Shown here in pieces: positions 17,775 to 25,114 of a DNA stretch of 64,000 nucleotides. The stretch's first letter is position 1. Each line of letters begins with the position of its first letter. Under the pieces are notes generated by a model. It made no database searches. It was given only the letters and a program-made list of their open reading frames with translations, and was not told the DNA's origin. The position numbers were made by a program, and so were the translations under genes. The stretch covers positions 744,001-808,000 of the forward strand of contig NZ_NBTM02000001.1 of the NCBI RefSeq assembly GCF_002083135.2. The letters are read 5' to 3'. Source of the DNA: Aerococcus viridans. Its GTDB lineage: Bacteria; Bacillota; Bacilli; Lactobacillales; Aerococcaceae.

Positions 17775-18260
17775 AGTACGGCGACTAGTTTCGTCCAGTA
17801 AATGCGGAATAGTCGTCCACTGAATGCGAAAGTTGTCGTCCATTCCGCTAATTGATTGAAGAGAATAAGAAATTAATCAAAACAGAGCCCAATATGAGCT
17901 CTGTTTTTCATCTTAAAATAAATTAATAGATTATTCGTATTCCTTCATAGCTTGTTCAAGGAACTTAGTGGCTAAATTAACCATTTCATCAGCCGAAGGC
18001 TGCTTTTCGTCCTCTAAGTAATAAGGTAGGAGTAACGAGGATAGATTTAAATCGATATCTTCTGGAAGGTATCGTCGAAAATAAAAAAAGAGCGATACGA
18101 GTTTCAACTTCAATCGGAATCATTTCATGCCCTCCAAACCGTGACGCTCTCGCATGGATACTTCACCATCAACTATGATTTGGTGAGAATTGTGCTTGAT
18201 TCGATCCAGAATCGCATCGGCTAGTTGAGTGTGTTTGATTTTTTCATGCCAACCTTCAGG
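17775..18260 (-). mobile_element. Remnant of an IS21-family element (istB 3' end and right end)
   Basis: At 18120-18258 the minus strand encodes FSPEGWHEKIKHTQLADAIL and later DGEVSMRERHGLEGMK-stop, the C-terminus of an IstB ATPase. Downstream at about 17788-17850 three copies of a CGTCCA...ATGCG motif resemble the multiple terminal repeats of IS21 ends. Between them is a 60-codon frame (17931-18113) of unknown meaning and a perfect 10-bp hairpin terminator AAAACAGAGC/GCTCTGTTTT (17879-17907). istA and most of istB are gone, so the element is dead. Confidence 0.65.
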
Positions 18261-18337
18261 TGAAAATGAAAAAGTAAATTTAAGCTGCCGTTAGGCAGTT
18301 GGCACATGTTTCAACGAAAAGTATGAATTATTCAGGA
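18257..18337. repeat. 81-bp repeat, copy B
   Basis: Identical to 16087-16167. It abuts the istB fragment on its left; the sequence to its right differs from that of copy A. Confidence 0.8.
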
Positions 18338-18499
18338 TCTATATTAGATTGTTAAATCAGAAAAAAACTCTATTTTTTCTCTGTAATTTCAGTATCAAAA
18401 ACAATAAGTTATGAAACCGATAAATTAAGTAAAAAAAGCCAATTAAGTGTAAATTGTAATTTTATTTTGCATTAAATTTAAGGGGTGCTTTGCACTAAT

Positions 18500-18548
18500 A
18501 AATCGAGTAGGAGACTAGCCATTAATTGGCTAGTCTCCTACTCGATTT
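18500..18548 (-). terminator. Very strong hairpin after the CDF exporter gene
   Basis: Two perfectly complementary 22-nt arms (starting AAATCGAGTAGGAGACTAGC) with a 5-nt loop. It lies 31 nt downstream of the minus-strand CDF gene and probably ends that transcript, isolating it from the IS debris. Confidence 0.75.
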
Positions 18549-18579
18549 AAAATAGTCCTTTTTTCAATATATAAATACT

Positions 18580-19488
18580 TTAACTGCCATAAGCATACCC
18601 TTTTTCCAGTTCGTCTTTACTTGTAGTTATTTCTATTGTGATATGATCCTTTACACCCGATGTATGGGCAAGCTCTGCAATTTCTTCTTTGATTTCCCTA
18701 GTCTTGTTTATATCGGAAGAGTCTATAAGAACCGTAACGATAAGGGCATTTTCTTCTCCGTCCAGTGACCAAATGTGAAAATGAGAGAGGTCCTTTACAG
18801 CAGGAATATTGTTAATGGAGTTCGCCAGGTTCTCTACGTTTACATTTTCCGGCGAACCGTTCAATAAAATTTTCATTGTACTGAAAAATTCAGGTACAGT
18901 TTTATAGAGGATATAGAGTGCTATCAAAATCGATAAGATTGGATCCAATCGGTAAGCCTCGGTAAAGTTCATTACAATACTCACAACCAAGACCCCAATC
19001 CACCCTAATACATCTTCTAGCATATGGAGGTTCAACATACCCTCATTTTTGGATGTGCCTTTGCTTAAAATCCAAGCAGCATATCCATTCAATGCAATAG
19101 CTACGAGAGAAAGCCAGAACATGCCACTATAATTTACGGGTTGTGGGTCAAGCAAACGTGGCACACTACGATAGATCATAAAGAACGAGCCACTAATTAG
19201 CACAACGCCAGTTATCAGCGCGCCCAGTAAAGAAAATCGGTTATAGCCAAAGGTGAACCGTTCATCTTGTTTTTTCTCTGAATAACCTTGAAAAAACCAA
19301 GCGAATCCAATTGAAATAGAGTCCCCTAAATCATGAACGGCGTCAGACATAATGGACACACTATTGAAAAGAAACCCAAAGAAAAATTCACTTATGGAGA
19401 AAATAAAGTTGGTGAAAAAAGCAATTTTAATATTTTTTTTCGATTGATCCTGATGCGAGTGATTATGATTTTTATCTGATTTTGACAT
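18580..19488 (-). CDS. czcD: CDF zinc/cadmium exporter, CzcD-like
   Basis: Membrane exporter for Zn, Cd or Co. A short His-rich N-terminus (NHNHSHQD) precedes six hydrophobic segments. SIMSDAVHDLGDSISIGFAW in helix 2 and LNLHMLEDVLGWIGVLV in helix 5 hold the H-x3-D metal sites of the Zn-CDF group. Residues from about 210 form the dimerisation domain. The start at 19488 is chosen because GGAGG lies 8 nt before it; the longer frame begins inside that site. Follows an ArsR-type regulator by 38 nt, so the two form a metal-sensing unit with the divergent P-type ATPase. Confidence 0.92.
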   Translation of the reverse strand: MSKSDKNHNHSHQDQSKKNIKIAFFTNFIFSISEFFFGFLFNSVSIMSDAVHDLGDSISIGFAWFFQGYSEKKQDERFTFGYNRFSLLGALITGVVLISGSFFMIYRSVPRLLDPQPVNYSGMFWLSLVAIALNGYAAWILSKGTSKNEGMLNLHMLEDVLGWIGVLVVSIVMNFTEAYRLDPILSILIALYILYKTVPEFFSTMKILLNGSPENVNVENLANSINNIPAVKDLSHFHIWSLDGEENALIVTVLIDSSDINKTREIKEEIAELAHTSGVKDHITIEITTSKDELEKGYAYGS

Positions 19489-19526
19489 TTTAAAAACCTC
19501 CATTTAGTTTTATACCTTATTAGCTT

Positions 19527-19841
19527 TTATTGTTCTTGTTCATTGATATGAGTTAAGACTTGTTCGAGAATACTGAAAACATGAAGATCATCAAGACTGT
19601 AAACCATGCTTTTCCCTTCTCTTCTTGCCTTCACTAAACGTGAATCTTTCAATATTTTTAGTTGGTGTGAAATCGCGGACTGTTCCTTATCCAATGCAAG
19701 CACAATGTTTCCAACACTGAGCTCTTCTTTCTGTAAAAGAAAGAGAATTGACAAGCGTGTAGGGTCACTAATCACTTTGAATACTTTGCTTATTGATTGG
19801 ATCTTCTCTTTATTGATTGGCGAAGTTGTTGATGTATCCAT
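19527..19841 (-). CDS. czrA: ArsR/SmtB-family metal-sensing repressor, CzrA-like
   Basis: Winged-helix repressor released from DNA by Zn, Co or Cd. SDPTRLSILFLL, then KEQSAISHQLKILKDSRLVKARREG is the DNA-binding helix and wing. The last helix has D85, H87, H98 and E101, closely matching the alpha-5 metal site of CzrA/SmtB; the alpha-3N Cys pair of CadC is absent. Length 104, normal. It probably controls its own czcD operon and the divergent ATPase, whose promoter overlaps a large palindrome with the ArsR core motif. Confidence 0.9.
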   Translation of the reverse strand: MDTSTTSPINKEKIQSISKVFKVISDPTRLSILFLLQKEELSVGNIVLALDKEQSAISHQLKILKDSRLVKARREGKSMVYSLDDLHVFSILEQVLTHINEQEQ

Positions 19842-19982
19842 ATGCTCTTATTCCTCTCACATGATTTTCCATTCATATATATAATACCACATGAGTAAAA
19901 CGATGCTAGTTTTTTGTTTATAGACAAAATTAAGACTTTTGTATCAGCAATAGTAGTCCATTTGAATAAGAAGCATCTTGTC

Positions 19983-20011
19983 TTGACAAAACTCATACAG
20001 TGAGTTAATAT
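19983..20011 (+). promoter_or_regulatory. Strong sigma-A promoter of the P1B-4 ATPase gene
   Basis: TTGACA, 17 nt, TAATAT: near-consensus. The -10 box overlaps the left edge of the adjacent 48-bp palindrome, so a bound repressor would block transcription. Confidence 0.85.
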
Positions 20012-20057
20012 GATTCTGTAAACACATGAATGTAAATTCATGTGTTTACAGAATCAT
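20010..20057. promoter_or_regulatory. 48-bp palindromic operator for the ArsR-type repressor
   Basis: Two perfect 22-nt arms face each other across GTAA. The centre, TGAAT-GTAA-ATTCA, fits the TGAA-N6-TTCA core of ArsR/SmtB operators. It spans the expected transcription start of the ATPase gene. Confidence 0.75.
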
Positions 20058-20205
20058 TCCGATTTACAAATAAAAGGAGATGGAGACTGGATAAGCCCAA
20101 ACCATATGAATCCTTGCCTTACTTAAGCAAACAAACGAGCTCAGAATTTGCAAGGCACAAAAAAGTCAACAAAAATCAAAGAAATTTAATAGAAAGGTGA
20201 TAGAA

Positions 20206-22131
20206 ATGGAAACTACCAAAGAGCAACATTCACAGGAAAAAGAGAAACATAACCACGACCATGATCACAATCACGGGAAGATGCCTATTATTCTATACTT
20301 TATTGGTTTGGCATTGGCAATTGTTGCATTGTTCTTAAGTGGAGAATATCAATTAATTAAAAACATCATGTTCTCACTCGCCACAATTAGTGCGGGCTAT
20401 CATGTCATTGTTCTGGAAGGTCTTGGAGAGACAATTGAGAATACAAAAGCAAATAATAAGTTTACGCCTAATTCTCATATTTTAATGGGATTAGCGGCTA
20501 TAGGAGCTTCAGCGATAGGGAATTTTTGGGAAGGAACGTTGTTGATTCTCATTTTTTCAGGCGCACATTTCCTGGAAGATTACGCTGAAGGAAGAAGTAA
20601 ACGAGAAATCACGAAATTACTCGAAATGAATCCAACGACTGCCCGGTTAATCCAGCCTGATGGCAGTACAAAAAATGTTGACGTCAGTGAATTAAAAGTG
20701 GGAGATCAACTTCAAGTATTGAATGGCGATCAAGTCCCCATTGATGGCGTCATTTTGTCAGGCTCTACGTCCATTGATGAGTCGTCTATTAATGGAGAAA
20801 GTATCCCAAAAGAGAAGTCCAAAGGAGACGACGTTTTCGGAAGTACAATCAATGGAACAGGTACTTTCACAATGGAAGTCACTAAAGAAAATAAAGATAC
20901 AGTATTTTCAAAAATTTTACAGTTAGTAAACCAGAACCAAGACAACCAAACAAAAGCTGCGAGTATAATCCAAAAATTTGAACCGAAATACGTTACAGTT
21001 GTTTTAATTGCCATTCCGTTATTCATGTTATTGGCTCCTTTTCTCCTAGACTGGACATGGTCACAAAGTATCTATAGAGGATTGGTCCTTTTAGTGGCAG
21101 CTTCACCCTGTGCTTTAGCAGCAGCTACTGTATCGGTAACTTTATCGACGACTTCTAACTTGGCCAAAAAAGGCGTCCTTTCAAAAGGTAGTTCTTACCT
21201 GTCTCAATTAGCCGATACTCAAGCCATTGCATTTGATAAGACCGGAACTTTGACCAAAGGAAAACCTGAAGTAACCAATTATTATTTTGCTGATTCCGTG
21301 AACGAAGAAAATATGATTGATATCGTGGTAGCTCTTGAAAAAGAATCCAATCACCCCTTAGCAGATGCCATTCTAAGAAAGTTTGAACAAAAAAATCAAC
21401 TGACTATTGAAGTAGAAAATCAGATTGGTAAAGGGTTGACAGGAGATTACAACGGCAAAAATTATCGGATCGGAAAACCAACTTCATTTGACGAGGTTGC
21501 AAATGAATATATTCGTTTAAATAATGAGTGGGCATCAGAAGGTAAGACAGTCGTATATGTAGCAGAAGATGAGAATGTCATTGGACTTATAGCTCTCATG
21601 GACGTTCCAAGTGAACATGCAAAAGAAACTATTAAATACTTTAAAGAACAAGGCATACACACCACTCTAATCACTGGCGACTCAGAAATGACAGGAAAAG
21701 CAGTTGCTGAACAATTAGGAATAGATGAAGTAATCGCGAATGTCATGCCAGAAGATAAATCTCGAATTATAGACGAGCAAAAAGAGAAATACGGCGTAAC
21801 AGCAATGGTGGGTGATGGTGTAAATGATGCCCCAGCCCTTGTGAATGCAAATGTAGGGATTGCCATGGGAGACGGAACCGATGTAGCAGTAGAGGTGTCT
21901 GATTTAGTTTTAATGCAGGATGACTTATCTAAATTGGTTAAAGCTCATGGAATTTCTTCTAAAATGAATCGTGTCATATGGCAAAACATCCTTTTTTCAA
22001 TGGCAGTCGTAGCCTTTTTAGTTGTAGTGAGTTTATTAGGTCTAACAGATATAGCAATCAGTGTCATTATTCATGAAGGAAGTACGTTGGTCGTTATTCT
22101 GAATGGACTTCGTTTATTAAAATCTAATTAA
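20206..22131 (+). CDS. P1B-4-type metal-exporting ATPase (Zn/Co/Fe class)
   Basis: ATP-driven metal exporter in the cell membrane. The His-rich start (HNHDHDHNHG) is followed by the A-domain motif SSINGES, the metal-site motif ASPCALAAA (SPC), the phosphorylation motif FDKTGTLTKG, ESNHPLA with the nucleotide-binding HP, and MVGDGVNDAPAL. The final membrane segment contains IIHEGSTLVVILNG: SPC plus HEGST defines the P1B-4 group (ZosA, PfeT, CoaT). No N-terminal heavy-metal domain is present, normal here. ATG at 20206 has AGAAAGG 8 nt upstream; the in-frame GTG overlaps that site. Length 641. Probably controlled by CzrA. Confidence 0.93.
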   Translation: METTKEQHSQEKEKHNHDHDHNHGKMPIILYFIGLALAIVALFLSGEYQLIKNIMFSLATISAGYHVIVLEGLGETIENTKANNKFTPNSHILMGLAAIGASAIGNFWEGTLLILIFSGAHFLEDYAEGRSKREITKLLEMNPTTARLIQPDGSTKNVDVSELKVGDQLQVLNGDQVPIDGVILSGSTSIDESSINGESIPKEKSKGDDVFGSTINGTGTFTMEVTKENKDTVFSKILQLVNQNQDNQTKAASIIQKFEPKYVTVVLIAIPLFMLLAPFLLDWTWSQSIYRGLVLLVAASPCALAAATVSVTLSTTSNLAKKGVLSKGSSYLSQLADTQAIAFDKTGTLTKGKPEVTNYYFADSVNEENMIDIVVALEKESNHPLADAILRKFEQKNQLTIEVENQIGKGLTGDYNGKNYRIGKPTSFDEVANEYIRLNNEWASEGKTVVYVAEDENVIGLIALMDVPSEHAKETIKYFKEQGIHTTLITGDSEMTGKAVAEQLGIDEVIANVMPEDKSRIIDEQKEKYGVTAMVGDGVNDAPALVNANVGIAMGDGTDVAVEVSDLVLMQDDLSKLVKAHGISSKMNRVIWQNILFSMAVVAFLVVVSLLGLTDIAISVIIHEGSTLVVILNGLRLLKSN

Positions 22132-22181
22132 TTCTATCAAAACCCATAAATCTAGGGTATAGTAATAACTGTCTGAAGTTA

Positions 22182-22218
22182 ATATGCCTTTAACGTTCTA
22201 AAAACGTTAGAGGCATAT
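22182..22218 (+). terminator. Terminator of the P1B-4 ATPase gene
   Basis: A 16-bp stem (ATATGCCTTTAACGTT with AACGTTAGAGGCATAT, one wobble) followed by seven T. Confidence 0.85.
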
Positions 22219-22235
22219 TTTTTATAAATTACTTT

Positions 22236-22337
22236 GTCTCAAAAACAATCGATTATGAGACGATTTTGGAGCGTGGCTTTTTTATCTAAAAAGCAGTCTT
22301 TTTTAGTCTCAAAACTTTTCTCTTTATGTATGAATCT
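22236..22337. promoter_or_regulatory. Candidate res site upstream of the resolvase gene
   Basis: GTCTCA occurs at 22236 and 22306 and its complement TGAGAC at 22256; the 12-mer TTTTTAGTCTCA at 22300-22311 also occurs inverted at 24326-24337 beyond the AbiC-like gene. Repeated dyads directly upstream of a serine resolvase gene are what a res site with several subsites looks like, but subsites were not matched to a known one. Confidence 0.35.
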
Positions 22338-22387
22338 TTAACCTCCGTTTATGATACAATAATAGCAAAAAACAAAGGATGATTTTT

Positions 22388-22951
22388 ATGAGTGGATATA
22401 TATATGGCTATGCCAGAGTGAGTACACGATCGCAAGAGTTGAATCGACAAATAGACCTACTCAATGAACAAAATTGCAATGAGATCCTAACGGAAAAAAT
22501 GACCGGAACTAAAGCCGATCGTCCTCAGCTGAATCGACTAAAAGATAAGGTGCGTCCTGGAGACACAGTTATAGTCGAAAGTTTCTCTCGTTTAGGTCGG
22601 AGTACCAAAGATTTGATTGACCTCGTTACCTACTTTGAAGAGCATGAAGTGAAGCTTGTGAGTTTGAAAGAAAACTTCGATACTAGCACTCCTCACGGAC
22701 GCTTAATGATGACCGTTTTCCAAGCCTTTAGTCAGTTTGAACGTGATTTGATTGTCGAACGTACGAAAGAAGGTTTAAAAAGTGCGCGTGCTAGAGGTCG
22801 AAAAGGTGGGCGTCCACGCGTTAATCAACGAGATATCGAGAGAGCGGTGAAACTGTATGACAGTCAGGCATATAGCATAAAAGAAATTACGGAAATGACT
22901 GGCATAAGTAAAGCTACGCTCTATCGCTACTTAAAAGGCAGTACAGAATAA
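22388..22951 (+). CDS. Serine recombinase, Tn3-type resolvase/invertase
   Basis: Site-specific recombinase. YGYARVSTRSQELNRQIDLL carries the catalytic Ser of the ARVST motif at about residue 10; later ESFSRLGRS and FERDLIVERTKEG belong to the catalytic and dimer domain. A helix-turn-helix is at the C-terminus (EITEMTGISKATLYRYLKG). The ATG at 22388 has AAAGGA 8 nt away; an upstream in-frame ATG overlaps it. Length 187 is typical for plasmid and Tn3-like resolvases. No Tn3 transposase is present, suggesting plasmid origin or a decayed transposon. Confidence 0.92.
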   Translation: MSGYIYGYARVSTRSQELNRQIDLLNEQNCNEILTEKMTGTKADRPQLNRLKDKVRPGDTVIVESFSRLGRSTKDLIDLVTYFEEHEVKLVSLKENFDTSTPHGRLMMTVFQAFSQFERDLIVERTKEGLKSARARGRKGGRPRVNQRDIERAVKLYDSQAYSIKEITEMTGISKATLYRYLKGSTE

Positions 22952-22997
22952 CGTATTTTAATTTACCTGAATCTGTAACATTTGTGGAGGAATTAAT

Positions 22998-24179
22998 ATG
23001 AATAAATATATCAAAGATCATTGGAAAGTGTTGTTAATAGGAGTTATAGGAGTATTAATTGTTATACCTATATTGACTCAGGTATTAATTAATATTGAAA
23101 CGAATAGTAACGGTTCCGATGATGGTTGGCTAGGTTTCTGGGGTGGATATTTAGGCTCTATTATCGGGGTAGCTGGAGCAATTTTTGTTGTACAAATTCA
23201 ACTAAATGAAGAAAACAAAAGTAGAGAAGCAGAAAAGGTTGATAATACCTTCTTTAATTTACTTTCATTGCATAATGAACAAAAAAATGCATTAACTAAA
23301 AAATCTATCTTTGAAAACATCTACTTAAATTTTACTAAAGAGTTGAAAAAACAATTACTTGAAGAGGGATTAAATCTCTTTTACTCACAGGACGATTTAA
23401 TTATAGAAATACTAAGTGACGTTACAAAAGGATATCAAAAATACATTGAAGATAACGAGGGAAAATTATCTCCTGAATTCTCAGCAAGGTGGGAAAGAAG
23501 AAAAAAAGAAGGACCTTTCTCCGATAGCTACACAACCACAGATGATTCAATACTATATGAAAACCTATATTGTGCATTAAATGAAATTGAAAGGATAGAG
23601 GAATTCTTAGAACTTATCCATACTAAAAAGATTAAATTATTTTCTAATGTATTATTTGAAAATGCACTTAAAGGTGTACATAAAGGAGCATTTGAAAGAT
23701 TAGATGAGTCTGTTCAAGCTTATAAATACCTTCAATCTGAAATTCCAGAAGAATGGAATAGATTGATTTCAGACTTAGAAAAGTATAAATCTAATCATTT
23801 CGATTTATTACCGGACAATAGAAGAAAGAAAAGCGTAGAGATTGCTCTTAAAGATTACTACAGTGAAATTGGCTCATATTTTAGAATATTCCATAGAATA
23901 ATAAAATATATCAATGAGAAAGTACCTAGTAAGGAAAGCAAAAAAGATTATTTGGGCTTTTTAAGGGCCACCTTAAATGAAAAAGAAATGTTAGTTATTT
24001 TTTATAATGCTGTATATACAGAAAGAGGAAGTGGATTATTAAAAGAAATAAGTAAAACAACATTCTTCGGAGAATATCACGAATTATTAGAAGACGGCAC
24101 CGTTCAGCACTTTAACTCTTCCTCCTTATTATGGAAATCTGATGATTTAAAAATCATGAGAGAATTTGGTAAAGAGTAA
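22998..24179 (+). CDS. Putative phage abortive infection protein (AbiC-like membrane protein)
   Basis: A 393-residue protein with a hydrophobic N-terminal segment (about 11-32), then WLGFWGGYLGSIIGVAGAIF as a second membrane span, and a long helical cytoplasmic part. The N-terminal pattern of a short spacer followed by GFWGGYLG, the FFNLLSLHNEQ block and a late LNEKEMLVIFYN match the putAbiC group named after lactococcal AbiC, which stops phage multiplication. The mechanism is not known. It follows a resolvase by 46 nt and is markedly AT-rich, in line with acquisition. Confidence in the family is moderate, in function low. Confidence 0.6.
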   Translation: MNKYIKDHWKVLLIGVIGVLIVIPILTQVLINIETNSNGSDDGWLGFWGGYLGSIIGVAGAIFVVQIQLNEENKSREAEKVDNTFFNLLSLHNEQKNALTKKSIFENIYLNFTKELKKQLLEEGLNLFYSQDDLIIEILSDVTKGYQKYIEDNEGKLSPEFSARWERRKKEGPFSDSYTTTDDSILYENLYCALNEIERIEEFLELIHTKKIKLFSNVLFENALKGVHKGAFERLDESVQAYKYLQSEIPEEWNRLISDLEKYKSNHFDLLPDNRRKKSVEIALKDYYSEIGSYFRIFHRIIKYINEKVPSKESKKDYLGFLRATLNEKEMLVIFYNAVYTERGSGLLKEISKTTFFGEYHELLEDGTVQHFNSSSLLWKSDDLKIMREFGKE

Positions 24180-24347
24180 ACATATCTATTAGTAAATCAG
24201 AAAAAGTATTTTAGCATTAGCAAGTATTATTATCTATGTGTCTATATCATCAATCTTCTTATTTATATACAAAATAAATACTTATGCCTTACGTTAACCA
24301 TTGTAAATAACTAGGAAACGCTTCGTGAGACTAAAAATCAGCACAAA

Positions 24348-24419
24348 AAAACGCATTTTAAGGCTGTTTCGAATATCAATGTGGAGAACTATCCACGAAA
24401 CAAGCTTAAAATGCGTTTT
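24348..24419 (+). terminator. Large hairpin downstream of the AbiC-like gene
   Basis: AAAACGCATTTTAAG pairs perfectly with CTTAAAATGCGTTTT; inside, GTTTCG pairs with CGAAAC and GTGGA with TCCAC. Probably a terminator, although the following T run is short. Confidence 0.5.
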
Positions 24420-24617
24420 AGTTTATGGGAATCTGTATCTTTTATGAAGGAAGGATTGCCTTACTGACTTATAAACATAAGATATAAGTATGATAAATAG
24501 GCACTAAGTATGGACTATTAATACATGGTCATTAGTCTTAAGTTATGACTATAATTAAATATTTGTTTGTATATTACATTTAAATTACCTCTAGTACAAT
24601 GAATAGAAGTATAAAAA

Positions 24618-24768
24618 AGAGGCTGGGACAAAACTACTTTTACGAAAAAGGTAGTCCCACTTTCGTTTATTTTTATAAAGATATAGAAAAATACACTCCC
24701 ACTACTGAACAAAAAAGTTCATAGTTTTGGGAGTGTATTTTTTTGAGAGACCTTTTGTCCCAGCCTCT
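24618..24768. repeat. 151-bp structured repeat, copy 2 (right island boundary)
   Basis: Same orientation as copy 1 at 12971-13121, with perfect outer arms AGAGGCTGGGACAAAA and TTTTGTCCCAGCCTCT. The 11 nt beyond its right arm are the exact reverse complement of the 11 nt before the left arm of copy 1. The following 24780-25114 contains no gene; only a small inverted repeat CAATATGC/GCATATTG (about 24900-24944) stands out. Confidence 0.9.
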
Positions 24769-25114
24769 TCATTTAATTTGCCTTATTCTCAAAGAAGAGT
24801 TCTTCACCGAACAAAGGTCACTCAAATCTGCTGTTGAAAAGAATTATTTTTGATGTTTTGCTATGTCTATATAAACATACTCTCACGCTGTCAGTTTAGG
24901 CAATATGCGGTGAGGAAAGGAAATTACTATTTAGGCATATTGTTGGACCTAATCTTACTATTCTCATATCAACAGACTCCTCTTTCATATGAAACTTCCT
25001 AGTAGTCTTCTCTAACATACGAATGCTATCCTCTTACCAGTTAATTGAATTATCGGACTGTTGCGGTTCATGTTAGATATCAATAAACTATACATGGATA
25101 CTTTTTATTTTGAA

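Noticed and set aside
17931-18113. A 60-codon frame downstream of the istB remnant
   Set aside because: No recognisable domain and embedded in IS debris; noted within the IS21 remnant but not called a gene.
24518-24712. A 64-codon minus-strand frame over the second 151-bp repeat
   Set aside because: It lies across the repeat and has no counterpart in the first copy; a chance frame.
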